64,000 bases of DNA from Ischnura elegans (GCF_921293095.1 NC_060257.1:58750968-58814967), one strand, 5' to 3'; shown: positions 42,740 through 54,703, counted from the first letter of the stretch. Translations and numbers: made by a program. The notes: generated by a model not told the origin, from the sequence alone.

Positions 42740-43470
42740 AGAGCTACACTAATAATAAATCCATTATGCCCAACTTATTAAAGGTTTGGTTCGAAATGAA
42801 AAGAAGTAAGTACCCTCCGCATGTAAGTAATTCATTCAGGTTTGGAAATACCTTTGAAACTGTAAATGTAGGGGAATGAATGAATAAAAAGAACAATTGT
42901 GACCTCAATACAGGGAAGTGGTAAACTCCATCAATAAGGCCAACATAAGTCAAATATCGATAGCGAAGTGAGAGACATCTGATCCCATAGGAGAATGCCA
43001 TGTCTATGAGCCTCGACCATGTTAGACAGCTCAAATTTCAGCAACTCAAAACATTTGGTATCGAAGCCACAACTGGTATCAATGAGACCTTGATATTTTC
43101 TTATGGTCCTGACATGTGGTAGGATTTCACTATCCCGGATGAATCTGTCCCATAGGAGACCTGATATGCACAGAATCATCCACTCCTCAGAATACCTTAT
43201 TCCATTTGCCTTCCTCAGTCTACATGCCTTTATCATTTCACTCAAAGCGGTAAGCTGGTTCAGTTGTATGATTGAGTTTGCTCTCTGCATCTCTTTAGAC
43301 TCGTTTTCCATCTTTCTCGTGACTTCATAGGTATCAGTGCGAAGCCTTTCAATTACTATTTTGGCTCTTGATAATGAGCGCCGATTATTGTTAGACCTTC
43401 GTTTGAAGGTGGTCAGAGTTGGCTCACTTAATGGGACCACCAACCTCGGCACGCTTGCCTTTCTCTTCAC
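42740..43470 (-). pseudogene. P-element-like transposase fragment
   Basis: The 179-codon frame 43470-42931 (-) carries the block order of P/THAP9-type transposases: a basic coiled N-part, YSEEWMILCISGLLW, ILPHVRTIRKYQGLI, SCGFDTKCFELLK and HGILLWDQMSL, the last being the segment with the first acidic catalytic residue. The match then breaks near 42930 and LTYVGLIDGVYHF continues in a second frame. The THAP zinc finger and the rest of the RNase-H fold are absent. Confidence 0.65.
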
Positions 43471-44690
43471 TCTTAAATACTTCCGGAGTTAGGTCCTCAC
43501 CTTGTTGCATTCAGTAGCAGATACAGAGAAAACTCGGGGAGGAGAGCGCAAAATATATCTGGTGTTACCTTTACTTTAATCGTAATTAAAAATAAAGTGA
43601 CATGCAGAGCTTCAGAAATTTTAATGATAGTGATTATACACATTTTCAAGACAATGCCATATTATGATATAAAAAAGTTACACTTTTGGTTGTGTGTTTG
43701 GCACATGGCCCTATGGTTTGGCAATTCAGGTGGCCCTGCAAAGGGGGGATGCGCGCCCCCTGCACCTCATCTGTATCCGCCACATAGATCCCCGCTTGCA
43801 TAGATCCCCACCCTCAGATATAAGTTGGCATTTTTTGTGCCTACATTGGCCCATCAAATCAATCAACATCACTGCTCACCCTTGAGTAACCTTCATCACA
43901 TTCACCTTGGACACTCATTGAATTCAATTTATTAATAACATCATCACTTTTGAGGCCTGAGTGACGGGCTCATTAGGAAGTCCTAAAAGTTCATTCGACA
44001 GTCTTTTGAAGGACAGAGCAGGTCACATTACCACTCTTAGGAACACAAACATCATTATAAATGATTGTATTTACCTTGTGCCCCTCTACAACTGTGCATA
44101 TGCATTGCAAAAACAACCACTTCGGTAGGTAATGCGTAACTCGCTCGACAATTGCCTGTGGGCGGGGTGGAAATGTTTCTCTTGCACGCCCTTAAGCTCA
44201 TCACTTATCCGCTGGGCTAAGGCTATTGGGACGGCTCTTGCTGAAGATGTGCTTGGCATCAGGCTTCAGAACAACTTGGGCTGGGGGACAGGCATACCAA
44301 CCCGTGGAGGGGGGATAAACCTTTTTAACTTTCCACTTAACAAGGGAGCAACAGAATGGTCGCTCTGAACGTAATTTCCAAAGTATGGAAAACAGTTCCG
44401 TCCCAATAGACTGGGTCCATCTCCTGACCCATCACCAGCCATAGTATTTTACCGCTGTATGTGGATTGCATAAGTATTTAAAAATATTCCCTTTCACAGA
44501 CAATTGCTGTTTCGACCAATTATTCAGCATCACTGCTGGACGTTCGTGCTTAAATTGAGGAATTGGCATAATGTAAGCTCTATGGCCAATGCAGGAAAAC
44601 CGAGCCACAGAGTTGACTTCCGTCGTCAGCTGTGTGCCTTCCGCTGACACCGTTATCGTCATTGCGACGATAACGGTACGACGTGGAACA
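43471..44690. other. No gene recognised; remnants of GC-rich MITE ends
   Basis: Around 43730-43800 a CCCCCT/AGGGGGG pair resembles the G-rich arms of family B-type MITEs. The remainder shows no assignable structure. Confidence 0.3.
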
Positions 44691-44699
44691 GTACCGTAC

Positions 44700-45160
44700 T
44701 ACTCACTCGCCTACGCGAGTACTCGCCTTTAGATAAAGACGGATAGGTACCTGAATAACTGGGAACCTTTCATAATCCGTCGCTTCCATTATGTGGGCTC
44801 CAGATCTCATTGATGGATCGCTACGGTAGCCAGAACGCCTCGAATTGTCGCTAATCCTGTGTTGTAATCTACCGGTCAAAGACAAGGCGTAGTATCTTGT
44901 TTTTGATTCAAGCACGTTCAATGTGTCCTTGGTTCCAGCAATATCGGCTGGTGAAACTCCGGTGACTGCAATCCGCTTGGCGATGCCAACCCGTGAAACT
45001 GAAACATGGGTATTGGTGAGGTGGTATGTTGTCCTCGAACATGGGAGGCACAGAACGGCCACGACTGGAGACGCGTTGGACTGCCATTTTTGAACTGTAG
45101 ACCGCCATTGTTGGGCTGTGGACCGCCTTTTTTCGGCTGTGGCTATGGCTCCTTTTCAAA
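44700..45160 (-). pseudogene. Ty3/gypsy gag zinc knuckle to protease remnant
   Basis: On the - strand a degraded knuckle (CFSFTGWHRQADC, later YCWNQGHIERAC) is followed in another frame by a block typical of the stretch before a gypsy protease (ATDYERFPVIQVP). Multiple frameshifts. It lies upstream, in - strand order, of the gag core at 41.4 kb, but the distance suggests a different copy. Confidence 0.5.
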
Positions 45161-45940
45161 TAGGGAGTATCAACTGCAAGGATAAGTCATGTATAAAATA
45201 AAAGCAAAAAATGTCCAACCTAAATTACGTCAAACATTTTTCAGGGTGCCATTGAAAGTGAATTATGCTGTATAATACCTCCAAAGAAACCCAGCGCCTC
45301 CCGGAGTTCCCACTTTTATTATTATGGTCTTTAATTGACCTATAAGTCTTTTTGAGGCCATTTATATTGCTTTTGCAATGAGGACCAGGGACAGCTATGG
45401 CCTTTGGCTATGCCATCGGCCTTGTGCCATCACGGACTTCAACAAATTAGTGGCGAACACCATGTCTGAAAGAGGAAAAATTCGCATTTGTAACCGAGCT
45501 CTTGTTCCACTATTTATCATTTTTAAAGACGGTTGCAATTATATAAATGTAGGCATGTAGGATATCTTAGCCGTTTGTGCCTTCTCTGCTAGTGCAGGAG
45601 GCACTTTTAAGGATTAGGCGCGTCCAGCAGTTGTAGCATAAGCATATTCTCCATTTTTTCGTGTACTCCCTTTGAATTTCCGCCACAAAGTGACTCGCTT
45701 AACTCGTAGGGGTGATCGAAGACTATCGTCAGTAGACCTGTTAAGCCCACTCATGGAGCCTTTCCAGTACCCGTTGCTTTATCCACAGGGTATTTGGGTT
45801 GGCATGTAGGTTTAGTGGACAACCGAGAAAGGAAACTTTCCTAGTGAACTACTCGAGATGCGTGCTGCTCTCCCGGTTGTCGATTTTTCTACTTCGGACG
45901 TAAATTGCGGGCGTGGTAATTGGAAATGTTTGCCCGGTGT
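45160..45940. other. No gene recognised
   Basis: Mixed sequence between a gypsy remnant and the Helitron. No motif found. Confidence 0.3.
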
Positions 45941-45944
45941 GAAG

Positions 45945-47362
45945 AGGAGCGGCTCTGTTTCATCCGCTATTACCGGATTCGATCTCCGTCTGAGAGATCC
46001 ACGCGGTGGGTGAAATTTGAGACGTAGGAAGGCCAAACGGGGACATGTAGAATAACATATCCACGGTTTCGAGACAGCTCAAGAAGGCGGCGTGCCTCCA
46101 GGAAAATGTACCTGCCGTCCACATTTACCAGAGGTCCGCGCTATATGAAGTTCCACTTAGAGAACTTAAGAGTTCTACGTATTTCCAGTCGTTTACGTGC
46201 AGTGCTCCCTGGCAGGGAAATAAAAAGGCCTACCCTTGCGGAAGTAAGCGCAGCAACCCTTCCACTGCCTGCTGGATATTCAGCATTAAACTCTGGGAAT
46301 TGATCAGAGGTTTGCTTAGCGGAGCATATTTCGGGCGACCCTCGTACTTCGTTTACGCTATTGAAATGCAGATGCGGGGCCTTCCTCACCAGCATATAGT
46401 TTTCAAGGTGGACGGGACAGGACTGGTCCAAGCGGGAGAAATCAACGCCGTAATTCGCGCAGCTATTTCTTCGGAAGAGGAGGCCGGATGACAAATTTGT
46501 CTTGCATATGATCCACGGCCCGTGCGGTGCTGGCCACCCCACCAACTTTCCATGATGGGGCGCGGCAAAGGGTTGTTGCCGTAAATTCTATCCGAAGCCA
46601 TCTTGCCAAAGAAACCACGTGGACGAAAGAGGCATCGTTCAGTAGAGGCGCGATTATTCAAATCGTGAAATTATTAACGCACGACGCAGGGAAATACCAG
46701 TACTCAACGGATTCCACTCGTCGTGTACTAAAGTCCTTGTTTAAATATTTAAGGGAGGGTCACTACAATTTGTCACCGTGACACCAATTAGCTTGCAAGA
46801 TAGCGAAGTGGAACAGTATGCCTCTAAGCGCATGGTAGGTGCCAGCGATACGAGCTGGCGTTTGAAATAGTTCTCTGAATCAGAGCCCACTGTAGAATGC
46901 CTTCCCGTTCCCTTGAAAGGCGAAAATAACATCATATGCTGGCCGCGTGAATGCAATTTAACGTATATAGCGTTTTCTGCTTCATCGAAATTAATCATTC
47001 ACTTTTATGGTGTGCGCGACTATTTGACGGCTTCACCAATAAGAGATTTTACGAGAAATACATGGTCCATACCCGTTGTTCAGCTGGTTATAATTTCTAT
47101 GCGCTCACTGACGGAGTTCATCTCGTTGCCGCTGGCCAGCGCGGCGTCAATGTGTGTAGATTGTTTTGGATTTCGCTTAATCGAGGTGAGCAGTATTACC
47201 TTAGGATCCTCCTTACGACCACTCCTTGCCGTGGCTTCTCCGATCTTCTGTCCCGTGGGGTAGAAAACTGTCGCATCTTTCACGACGTTGCACGAAGTTT
47301 AGGCTTGGTATAGGACGAGGAGTACGCTGATGCACTGCGAGAGGATTCGGATTATGCAATTT
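45945..47362 (+). pseudogene. Helitron Rep (HUH) pseudogene
   Basis: Blocks of the Helitron N-terminal replicase occur in order on the + strand across several frames. These are FTRGPRYMKFHLEN (about 46120), YFVYAIEMQMRGLPHQHIVF (about 46340, the HUH motif as HQH), MIHGPCGAGHPT (about 46509), ASDTSWR and VECLPVPLKGENNI (about 46840-46935), then NRGEQYYLRILL and HDVARSLGLV (about 47180-47310). Rolling-circle replication of Helitrons depends on the HUH histidines and a tyrosine. Frameshifts and stops between the blocks make this copy dead. No helicase domain follows. Confidence 0.75.
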
Positions 47363-47653
47363 AATTATCTACATTAACAGGGAAACAGACTAAGCATGCG
47401 ATGAAAATGAATATTTCGGGTGGAGAAGAAGGAGCGCGAAATGATTGGCACATGTAACACGCCGTCCGCGACCAAGCAAACCAAAAATACGGAACTCGGA
47501 AAACATACTCCATTCCCTCATTCACACAATACCAAATCGCGAGAGAACTCAACACGACAATTTTCGGGCAGGGCAAGTACTTGGAGCTCACAACTTGAGT
47601 GTCCTGGTGGAACTCCAGGACGGTCCTGGCGACGTCGCCGCTCGAAATCAGGA

Positions 47654-48303
47654 TAAAGGTACGTTTTCATAGACGCGTCAGAGGCGCACGCGCGCGACGA
47701 TACGCGTCACGTATTCACGTGAACCGTTCACATGCAAGCGAAAGCGAACCTGCGCGTACGATGTGCTTGCGCGACATCTACGGCAAAGAAGAAATTATAA
47801 AAAAAGAAACGACACGACCGTGTGTGCTTGTTGCAAACTAACTTTCAGATATAAGAGTTTAAGTGTATTTCTGCGAACATATTTGAAGGGAAGAAATGGA
47901 TGCAGTACTGCCATAGAATCCTGTACAAATGGAATGGAGGTGATTTAATAATATTGGAAATAAATATTGTTCATACCTTCCACTCCAGCAGAAAGTCCAA
48001 TCTCCCTCCAAGCCTTCTCCATCAGGTTTCTATCGCGGTGGCGATAATCTTTGAAATTGTATACATATGTATACTTGTTTCGGATTTCCGAAATAATAAC
48101 TTCATCCACGAAACCTCGCTGGTCGGCCATGTTTGAGATTCTACGCGTCCCACGCGTCGAAAGTTGAACATATTTCATCTCGGGTGACGCGAAGCTAGGC
48201 GAACGTACGCGATATCACACGAAGAAATCTGGGCTTTTGATTGGCTGAAAATCTCGCTTTCGCGTTGCTTCGCCTGAAACGCGTTCATGAAAACGTACCT
48301 TAA
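47654..48303 (-). mobile_element. PIF/Harbinger-type element with TAA duplication carrying a MADF exon
   Basis: AGGTACGTTTTCAT at 47657 and ATGAAAACGTACCT ending at 48300 are inverted repeats, and TAA flanks both sides (47654-47656, 48301-48303). TWA duplications define PIF/Harbinger. The 644-bp element retains one exon of the MADF accessory gene but no transposase. It splits a GC-rich segment with CpG-rich flanks. Confidence 0.8.
47977..48130 (-). CDS. MADF DNA-binding domain exon (Harbinger accessory gene)
   Basis: ATG at 48130 (-) opens MADQRGFVDEVIISEIRNKY followed by YNFKDYRHRDRNLMEKAWRE, a Myb/SANT-like MADF domain, and a donor GAAG/GTATGA at 47977. In PIF/Harbinger elements this small protein partners with the transposase for nuclear entry and DNA binding. 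The second half of the domain would be on the next exon, which the short element lacks. The exon is intact, which is notable in an otherwise non-autonomous copy. Confidence 0.65.
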
Positions 48304-49340
48304 CTTCTGGCGTCCTGGCGGAACTCCAACAGCTGTTCCGGCGAGACCGCCGCTAAGAATCAGGATCGTCGCTCCACCGCGCAATCAGCCCTTGACCGGC
48401 CACCATCAACCTTCCACCAGGCAAGGTTGTCCGCGATCCCACCGCAGCCGTGGTTGACGAGAAAGAGAGTGTGACCCTCCTGGCCTCACCTCCGAACTGG
48501 CACCTCCTCCACTTCCCCTCTTTTCCCCTATCGGCGTCCGAGAAACACCTGCCTACCGACGCGCGTTGAGTTCTCTCACGCGCGAGTTCCGTATTATTTT
48601 ACACCCCTGACCCGCGATCGCGCTGGCTTACTCCCCACCCGCTGACCCCGTGGAGTTACAATATGCAGTTAAATACATAATAAAGTTGCTCATGAAATTA
48701 CATGCAGAGAAATTTCAAAAAGAGACATAGAAGTTCCATTTCCAATCGACAAAATTTTTTTAAGTGAATGTAGTTACCATTTACCAAGTGTTAAAAGATG
48801 TTAGTAAACGTGGGAAAAACCTAAGGATACTGACTGTCGTCCTTATTGGAAAAAACCCACTGCAGGAAAACGCTCACATGATATCATATAAGAAGATGTA
48901 TGCACCTATTTTCGGTGAGATATATCTCTCGTTAAGTTTATCCCATGAATTGTCCGGCTTAATGATATTCATCAAGGCTTTATTCAGCTGCCGCATCCCC
49001 CAGGTCTTCGGTGGGTTAACCACGACACCATTCTCAAAATTGCCATCCCTCCTCTTCGGTGGCTACTGCACCTATGTGTTCGGCACGGTGGCAACAGTTA
49101 TCTCTGCGAAGGACCTGTGAGGTTGAAATTCTGCCACCCTCCAACCAGTTTTCACTCTGAAATAACCACCATTAGAAATCATTCAAAATTCACAAAATTT
49201 AAAGCTAAGCAATTGTAATTAAAAGCAGCATCTTCACAAAACAACGATACATACTGTAAAGACAACGCATAGCATTAGTGATGGAGTAGCTAAGCAACAT
49301 TATACTCGTCATCCACTTCAGTTGGAATCATATAACAGTC
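48304..49340. other. GC-rich then AT-rich sequence, no gene recognised
   Basis: Positions 48400-48650 are C-rich. One open frame (48764-49120) has no motif. Possibly the left part of an older repeat. Confidence 0.3.
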
Positions 49341-49344
49341 TTAT

Positions 49345-50640
49345 TATGTATATCACTGACTGGCCAACTTTCTGAGACACTTAAGTTCACGTGCCTGCCA
49401 GTCACTCAACAAATTTGATTCACTGAGACTATCGTAATAGTCAGTTATAGTGGCAAATTTCTGGCCAATAAAAAAAGTTTCATCTCTTTTACTGGCAGTA
49501 TATCTGACAATTGCCACCTTCCGAGTCTTTAGAAGTACACAATTGTTAGGTAATTCACAAGTCATCTTAAATCCCTTCAAATCTACTCCTGAATAATACG
49601 GTGCGTGTAAATCAAAACCAACATTGAGACCATCTACACACTTAACATGATATATTGGCTAAGATTTCCCTTATTCATGCTTGAAAGACATAGATTCTTC
49701 ATACATGCGTATCGCAATTTTGGGAAGTGGCAGATCATGCTTTCTGATCATTCTTTTGTTGCTGTGCAATTTATTTTCAAATGGAAATGCACTATATGCA
49801 ACAAGAGGTCCAAATTTCTCAGTCATCAAGTAGATGTAGTAAGTAGTGAATATTATATTGTTAAGGACCTTGGGTATTCTCTGGAATGAGACTCTCTCCT
49901 TCACTTTGATGTCACTTTATTTGTCACACACTTGTACAAATAAGACTTGAGCAGTCCCCGACTGCTCCAACACTCCCAGTGTTTCTCTCTAGACTCTCGA
50001 CTCGACTCTCCCTCTGGCCCCTCGAACCACCTCGATAGAGTTCACGCTTACTCCGGCAGGGGGCAGCATCTCCCCGGGGGGACACGCTGCCTGGCGGCGT
50101 GACAATAGGATAGTTTCTTCCTTCAAAACAATATGGAGACGTTACTGACGCAACAACGCAAAAGCTGCTTTGAATAGCTTAAATAATCATCCAAATAATT
50201 GGGGGCCGCCAATATGCGAATGGCACAGTGCAGTGACATGAAATGCTCACTGAATGTCGGTGACAACGCATTTTGGAAAATGAAAGGTCTTGTGTAGAGC
50301 AAAAGCAACCTAAACTGTAGCTTTCCACGGCAGCAGCTGTTTCAGCGATATAGGGTTCTTTTCATTAAGAATTTGCACAAGATGAGACTTTAACCTTGAA
50401 GTGGAATCCCCTTTAACAAATTCAATCAAAATTTTTCGCGTTACTCCAAGACACACAACATGCATATATTCTAGAGGGAAATGTGAGACCATTTTTGTTC
50501 CAGTCACTGCCTCTAAGGGAGATTCCCCAACATGACTGGCATACGTTCTCATAATGAAACTCATCTGTACGTAATGGTGCCTCAAATTCATCAAATATAA
50601 CGGTATTAGCCACCGATTTCCCAACTACACAGCACTTACT
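49345..50640 (-). pseudogene. TNP2-like (CACTA-type) transposase remnant, copy 1
   Basis: On the - strand, order and motifs follow a transposase family common in arthropods. GESPLEAVTG then HFPLEYMHVVCLGVTRKIL (D/E-x-M-H block, about 50500) is followed by LKQLLPWKATV. FSEHFMSLHCAIRILAAP (50123-50308) comes next, then GPLVAYSAFPFENKL (about 49800), and a C-terminal part to 49353 (RKVAIVRYTASKRD). Stops, a frameshift near 50310 and an LTR insertion at 49887-50104 break it. The assignment to CACTA/EnSpm is from memory of motif style and is moderate. Confidence 0.6.
49887..50104 (-). mobile_element. Probable solo LTR inside the transposase remnant
   Basis: On the - strand it begins TGTCACGCCGCCAGGC and ends GAGAGTCTCA, with AATAAAGTGACA as a polyadenylation signal near the 3' end. 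TG...CA ends and 218 bp suit a gypsy LTR. It separates two parts of one transposase frame. No matching target duplication was found, so the borders may be off by some bases. Confidence 0.5.
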
Positions 50641-51250
50641 GCAAGATGAATATCCGGTGTGTGATTATACCTGCGTCAAAAATGCTCGAGTTAGTGCATC
50701 ACATATATAGGCAGAAATCACGACACTATCTCAATTCTTCAAGCTCAAATCCATTGCACTGGTCTACAAAAATTTTTTTTCAGCTGCATGAGATATTTTT
50801 GCTGAATTAAATGTTTTAAGGTACGCTGATTTCAAAAATAACTTCTATTACTCTCCATCACGTATATTCTTTTGCAAAATAAAAACACAATAATGAGAAA
50901 AATCAACTATTTATTACAGCAAACTATCTGCTGCACCCTCAGCAGTCATCAACCTTCCCCCTCAATGCCAGCGAACAGGAGGGCAGAACTTGCCAATAAC
51001 AATGGAGGATCTTTTGAAATTAATTAGATCCTCAGACTCCTACGATCTCCATTTATTATACATTACGCTCGATTACGCACTTCCGTCGCCTTCCGTCTAA
51101 GTACCCCTCACCCCATCAACCTCTTCATCTGGTAACTTTCATCCTGATAAAAACCCTCTTCCACAAACACCAGTGACTTCAAAATACATTAGGCTAGATG
51201 ATGGATGCATCGTGCCTGTTCTTCAAATTTTAAAGAGATAGATGAATTTA
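50641..51250. other. No gene recognised
   Basis: AT-rich sequence between two transposase remnants. Confidence 0.3.
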
Positions 51251-51254
51251 TTAA

Positions 51255-51690
51255 GTCAAATAAAAGGAAATTTAAGGAAAAAATTCTTTTATCAATTGCT
51301 AATCATCCTTATTAAGTCAATCCTTTTATCTTTTCCCTCCACATTATTCCACTGCAAATTGCCACCCTCCGGTGGTGGAAATAAGGCATTGAATTTTGCT
51401 ACATTCTCTAACCATTCTGCATTGAAAAACTCCCGCCTTCCTTCACAAATGTTGTGGGGAATACAGCATGTCACTATGATTTTACTTGTCTTTGTTATAT
51501 CAGTGTCCAGCTGTATCATTAAAGCCCTCCATCTGCCTTTTTCGTATAAATTAAGAGACAATAGATGTATAAGTTGTTGGATATTCACTCCAAAACTCAC
51601 TAAATATCGGTTGCGAGCGATAAAATAAACACACCATTTTAAATCGTTTCCGGTTGTGCCAAAAAAAGGAAAAACGAAACACTTCATACG
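51255..51690 (-). pseudogene. PIF/Harbinger transposase C-terminus
   Basis: The - strand frame 51687-51292 contains KGRWRALMIQL, IIVTCCIPHNICE and FNALFPPPEG, the end of the DDE_4 nuclease domain of Harbinger transposases with its last acidic catalytic region. Upstream catalytic parts are missing. Confidence 0.65.
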
Positions 51691-51699
51691 TTACTAAAG

Positions 51700-51893
51700 C
51701 AAAACGTATTGAAAACCCGCACACAAATAATTAAAACTGCATGTATTCATTCAATAAAATACGATAAAAAAACATCAAAAGAATTTCAAGAATGTATCAC
51801 TCAAAATCATAACACGTTGTACAGAGAACATCAAAAGAATCAAAAAGTATCAAAGAATCCATCACTAAAAGCATCAAAGAATCCATCACTCCC
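51700..51893 (-). mobile_element. Polypurine tract and 3' LTR start of a Ty3/gypsy element
   Basis: On the - strand, after the pol stop, AGGGGGGGGAG (plus 51889-51898) is a polypurine tract followed by TGATGGATTC, a likely LTR start. The sequence contains a 21-bp direct repeat (AGCATCAAAGAATCCATCAC on plus). The LTR end was not located. Confidence 0.5.
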
Positions 51894-51905
51894 CCCCCTA
51901 ATGTA

Positions 51906-53115
51906 TTAAGTTGGAAATCCCTGAGATGGGAAGGGCCTGACGGTCCGCTTGGGCCTACTGCTCACTGAAGTTTCTTCCCAGTCAGGGTGAGATTCAGCAG
52001 CAATGGAGGCTTCATTTGAGTTTGGGGTTCTGGATGGTCCAGGTCCAGTATTGACTGGCGGTTCAGTACTGGCAGGTTGATTGGTTAACAAGGGTGACTC
52101 CAATATCAATGGGGCCAACTCCTCTCGTTCCTGCTCTCTCTCCTGATTATTTTGGGCCTGTTGAGGAAACTGTAAACTAATATTAGGGTATCTCCTCCTC
52201 AATTGGTTAATGTGACGCCTCTCAATATTACCATTCCCCGAGTCAACTTTAAAAACCCGTGGGCCTTCAATGCCCACAATTACTCCGGGTTTCCATAAGG
52301 TTTTATTACCCCGATATTCCCTGAAATAAACCGGGTCACCAATAGAAAATACGTCAGACTCATGCAAGGGCACTGTACCTCTTTGAACCCGGTTATTTGG
52401 GAGCAAGCGACCAAGTAAGGTGGTTAGCCTCCTACCCATTAAAATTTCACAAGGGGGCGGTCCAGTGACAGTACTAGGCGTTGTCCTTAACATAAGAAGG
52501 ATATTTGGAAGCTCTGCTGCCCATTCCTTTGGGGAAATCTTACTCGGCAATCTTTTGACAGTTTGGACTGTGCGTTCTGCTTGTCCATTAGAAGCAGGGT
52601 GATATGGTGGAGTGAAATAATGTTGAATGCCGTTGTTAAGAAAAAAATTTGAAAATCCCTTGACTGAAATGCTGGTCCATTGTCACTAACAATACAATCC
52701 GGAAGACCATGAGTTGCAAACCATCCACGCAATTGAACAATGCAGTATTAGAGGAGAATGAACCCTGAGTGATAGCTACTTCTACCCATTTGGATGTTGC
52801 ATCAACCAGAATTAACAAAGTGTGACCATGAAAGGGGCCTGCAAAAGTGAATACGAGTCCATGGCTTAATTGGGATATCCCAGGGAATAATCTCCGCCTT
52901 GGGAGGACTGTTTTGTGCTAGAGCACAATCTTCACATGATTTGACCATTAATTCAATGTCCTGATCAATACTTGGCCACCAGGCGTAGCTCCGAGCTAGC
53001 ATCTTCGTTCGCACAGTCCCTTGGTGCACCTTGTGGAGGAGCTGGAGGACATGACACCGTAACTGGTCAGGTATCACAACCCGGCTTCCGCGTACAACAC
53101 ATCCACCCATGACAG
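51906..53115 (-). pseudogene. Ty3/gypsy pol: integrase region
   Basis: On the - strand from 53110 there is an H2C2 zinc-binding integrase N-domain (HVLQLLHKVHQG, SCEDCALAQ), a core with DATSKWVEV and GLPDCIVSDNGPAF, and a C-terminal region to 51906 (EWAAELPNILLMLRTTPSTV, GDPVYFREY). The core is spread over three frames, so it is broken, but the C-terminal 214 codons are open. Reverse transcriptase and RNase H are missing: the 5' side abuts exon 3 of the BEN-like pseudogene without a gap. Confidence 0.75.
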
Positions 53116-53556
53116 ACAGAACCCACAGGCCCTCTCAGGTACTTCCGCACTTCCTTTTCTCTCCTCGGGCACACCATCTTCCTGCGACCCCGCCCGGGAG
53201 CACTTTAACATGTGCTTTTGATACTCTATATTAAGCCGCAAAACCTCAAGCAGATGGCACTCTAACTCGGCAATCCTCCTCTCTCCCGACTGAACCTGTT
53301 TTTGCAGGGAAAGGTTCTCTTCGCGAGTTTTCTTGTACCGTTTCATCACATCTTCATACTTCTCCTCCATTTCCTCCCGGCTCTTCATCTCCCTCCGGTA
53401 ATCGGTGACCGGGATCGCACCAGGATCCGAGTCGTCCGAAGACTCTGAGATCTCTGCTGGTACAACAGGACGAGGTACACCAATCCTCTTTCTCCTGCCA
53501 CCAGTACCCTTATCCTTCGACCTTTGCTCCCCATCTTCTCTTTTCCTTTCTCCATT
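53116..53556 (-). pseudogene. BEN-like pseudogene exon 3: coiled coil
   Basis: The acceptor TTTCATTTAG (-) precedes 53556, phase 0. It encodes a charged, low-complexity start (NGERKREDGEQRSKDKG), a linker rich in Ser/Asp, and a coiled coil (REEMEEKYEDVMKRYKKTRE onward to about 53250). The frame stays open to the gypsy junction near 53115, where the rest of the gene is replaced by retrotransposon sequence. Any BEN domain would have been downstream and is absent. Confidence 0.6.
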
Positions 53557-53663
53557 CTAAATGAAATGGAAAGTAATGAGTTACTATACAATATGCATTA
53601 GTAGTTCAGGAGTAACTGTCTGAAGGAGATATATGTAATGACAGGTAAAAAAGAGGTACTTAC

Positions 53664-53746
53664 CGAGCACATGAATTGTAAAATTTTTCTTGATGCCTCT
53701 TTAAGCCGCTCAACCTCCATCTTCATTAGAAGGTCTTTCTTGTTGC
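53664..53746 (-). pseudogene. BEN-like pseudogene exon 2
   Basis: This is bounded on the - strand by acceptor CATTCCACAG and donor TCG/GTAAGTACC. It encodes NKKDLLMKMEVERLKEASRK in the phase needed between exons 1 and 3. A short exon and short introns (about 75-110 bp) are typical of a cellular insect gene, unlike the surrounding transposons. Confidence 0.65.
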
Positions 53747-54082
53747 CTGTGGAATGGAAGTAAATATATTATTTCAGAGCCTAAATTAGTCACTTCCAGA
53801 TGATTGCAATCAATAGATACTTACCACAGACGATTAGCACGGTTGCTGGGTAGAAACCAGGACCGTTTTCGTTTCCTTCGTTTCCTGAACCAGCAGGAAA
53901 CCTGGATATCTCCAAGACAAGTCGGTGGTAGTCCGTCAGTGTTTCTACCTTGCAATTTTTACTTGGAGCCCAAAACACATCGTAAACTGCTTTCTAGTCG
54001 AAAGCAAAATCTGGCGCTTTCAATTCCGGTATATTACACACCGCTACAATATCTTTGTTTCCCTCCATATCCAAATACTTGA

Positions 54083-54703
54083 CCCCGCACGGGGGGAGGA
54101 GAGTTATCTCTTCCTTTGGGGAGTCGCGCCCCCACGGACCCGAGCCCACCGAGGAGACAAGCTCGTAAAAAAACCCCGTCGCTCGCTCGGATAGTGTCCA
54201 GACAGCATGTGACTCTGCTGCTCTGAGTAGCCGTAACATCTGGCGTCCAGAATCAACCACGTGTTTGCCGTGCGTGGAGACCCGTACGTGGGGGAGAAGG
54301 GGATCCTGGTGAGTGAGCTCTCCGGCACCCAGCTGGGCGTCGGATACCCGGTATGGGCCGGAGTTCAACACCCCACTTCGGCCCTGGATTCCCCGCAAAA
54401 CGGGCGGCCGAGAAGAGCCCAGCTCGGTCAATCGGCTCCTGGCGGCTGGGGAGCTTGGCGGCTCCTTCCGAGCGTACGCCAGGACGGGTTAGTGCTGGAG
54501 ATATGGGGGTCTCCGTAGGGCGGCTGAAGGCGTGTGGGTTCGGAGGGCCCCCGCGCTGGAGGTTCTAACCCGAAAGAGACCCCCTTTCGAAGGTTCCTAT
54601 GTCCCTTGGGTAGCCCTGGCGACCACACCGAATCTCGGTGTGGCGTCCCGAATGTGTGGCTCCGTGGTGGGTGGGGAGCCCAGGGGATGAAATATAACGT
54701 AGT
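54083..54703 (+). promoter_or_regulatory. 5' untranslated/internal promoter region of the I-clade element
   Basis: GC-rich (CCCCGCACGGGG start) and free of long + strand frames. It must contain the internal pol II promoter because full-length copies are transcribed from their first base. No specific motif was verified. Confidence 0.5.

Noticed and set aside
40540..45160. One contiguous gypsy provirus from 45.1 to 40.5 kb
   Set aside because: Zinc knuckle and protease lie upstream of the capsid in - strand order, the reverse of a gypsy gag-pol, and a P-like relic is between them. They are separate fragments.
49887..50104. Target duplication around the solo LTR
   Set aside because: The bases next to TG and CA (GGAA and ATAG) do not match, so no duplication is reported.
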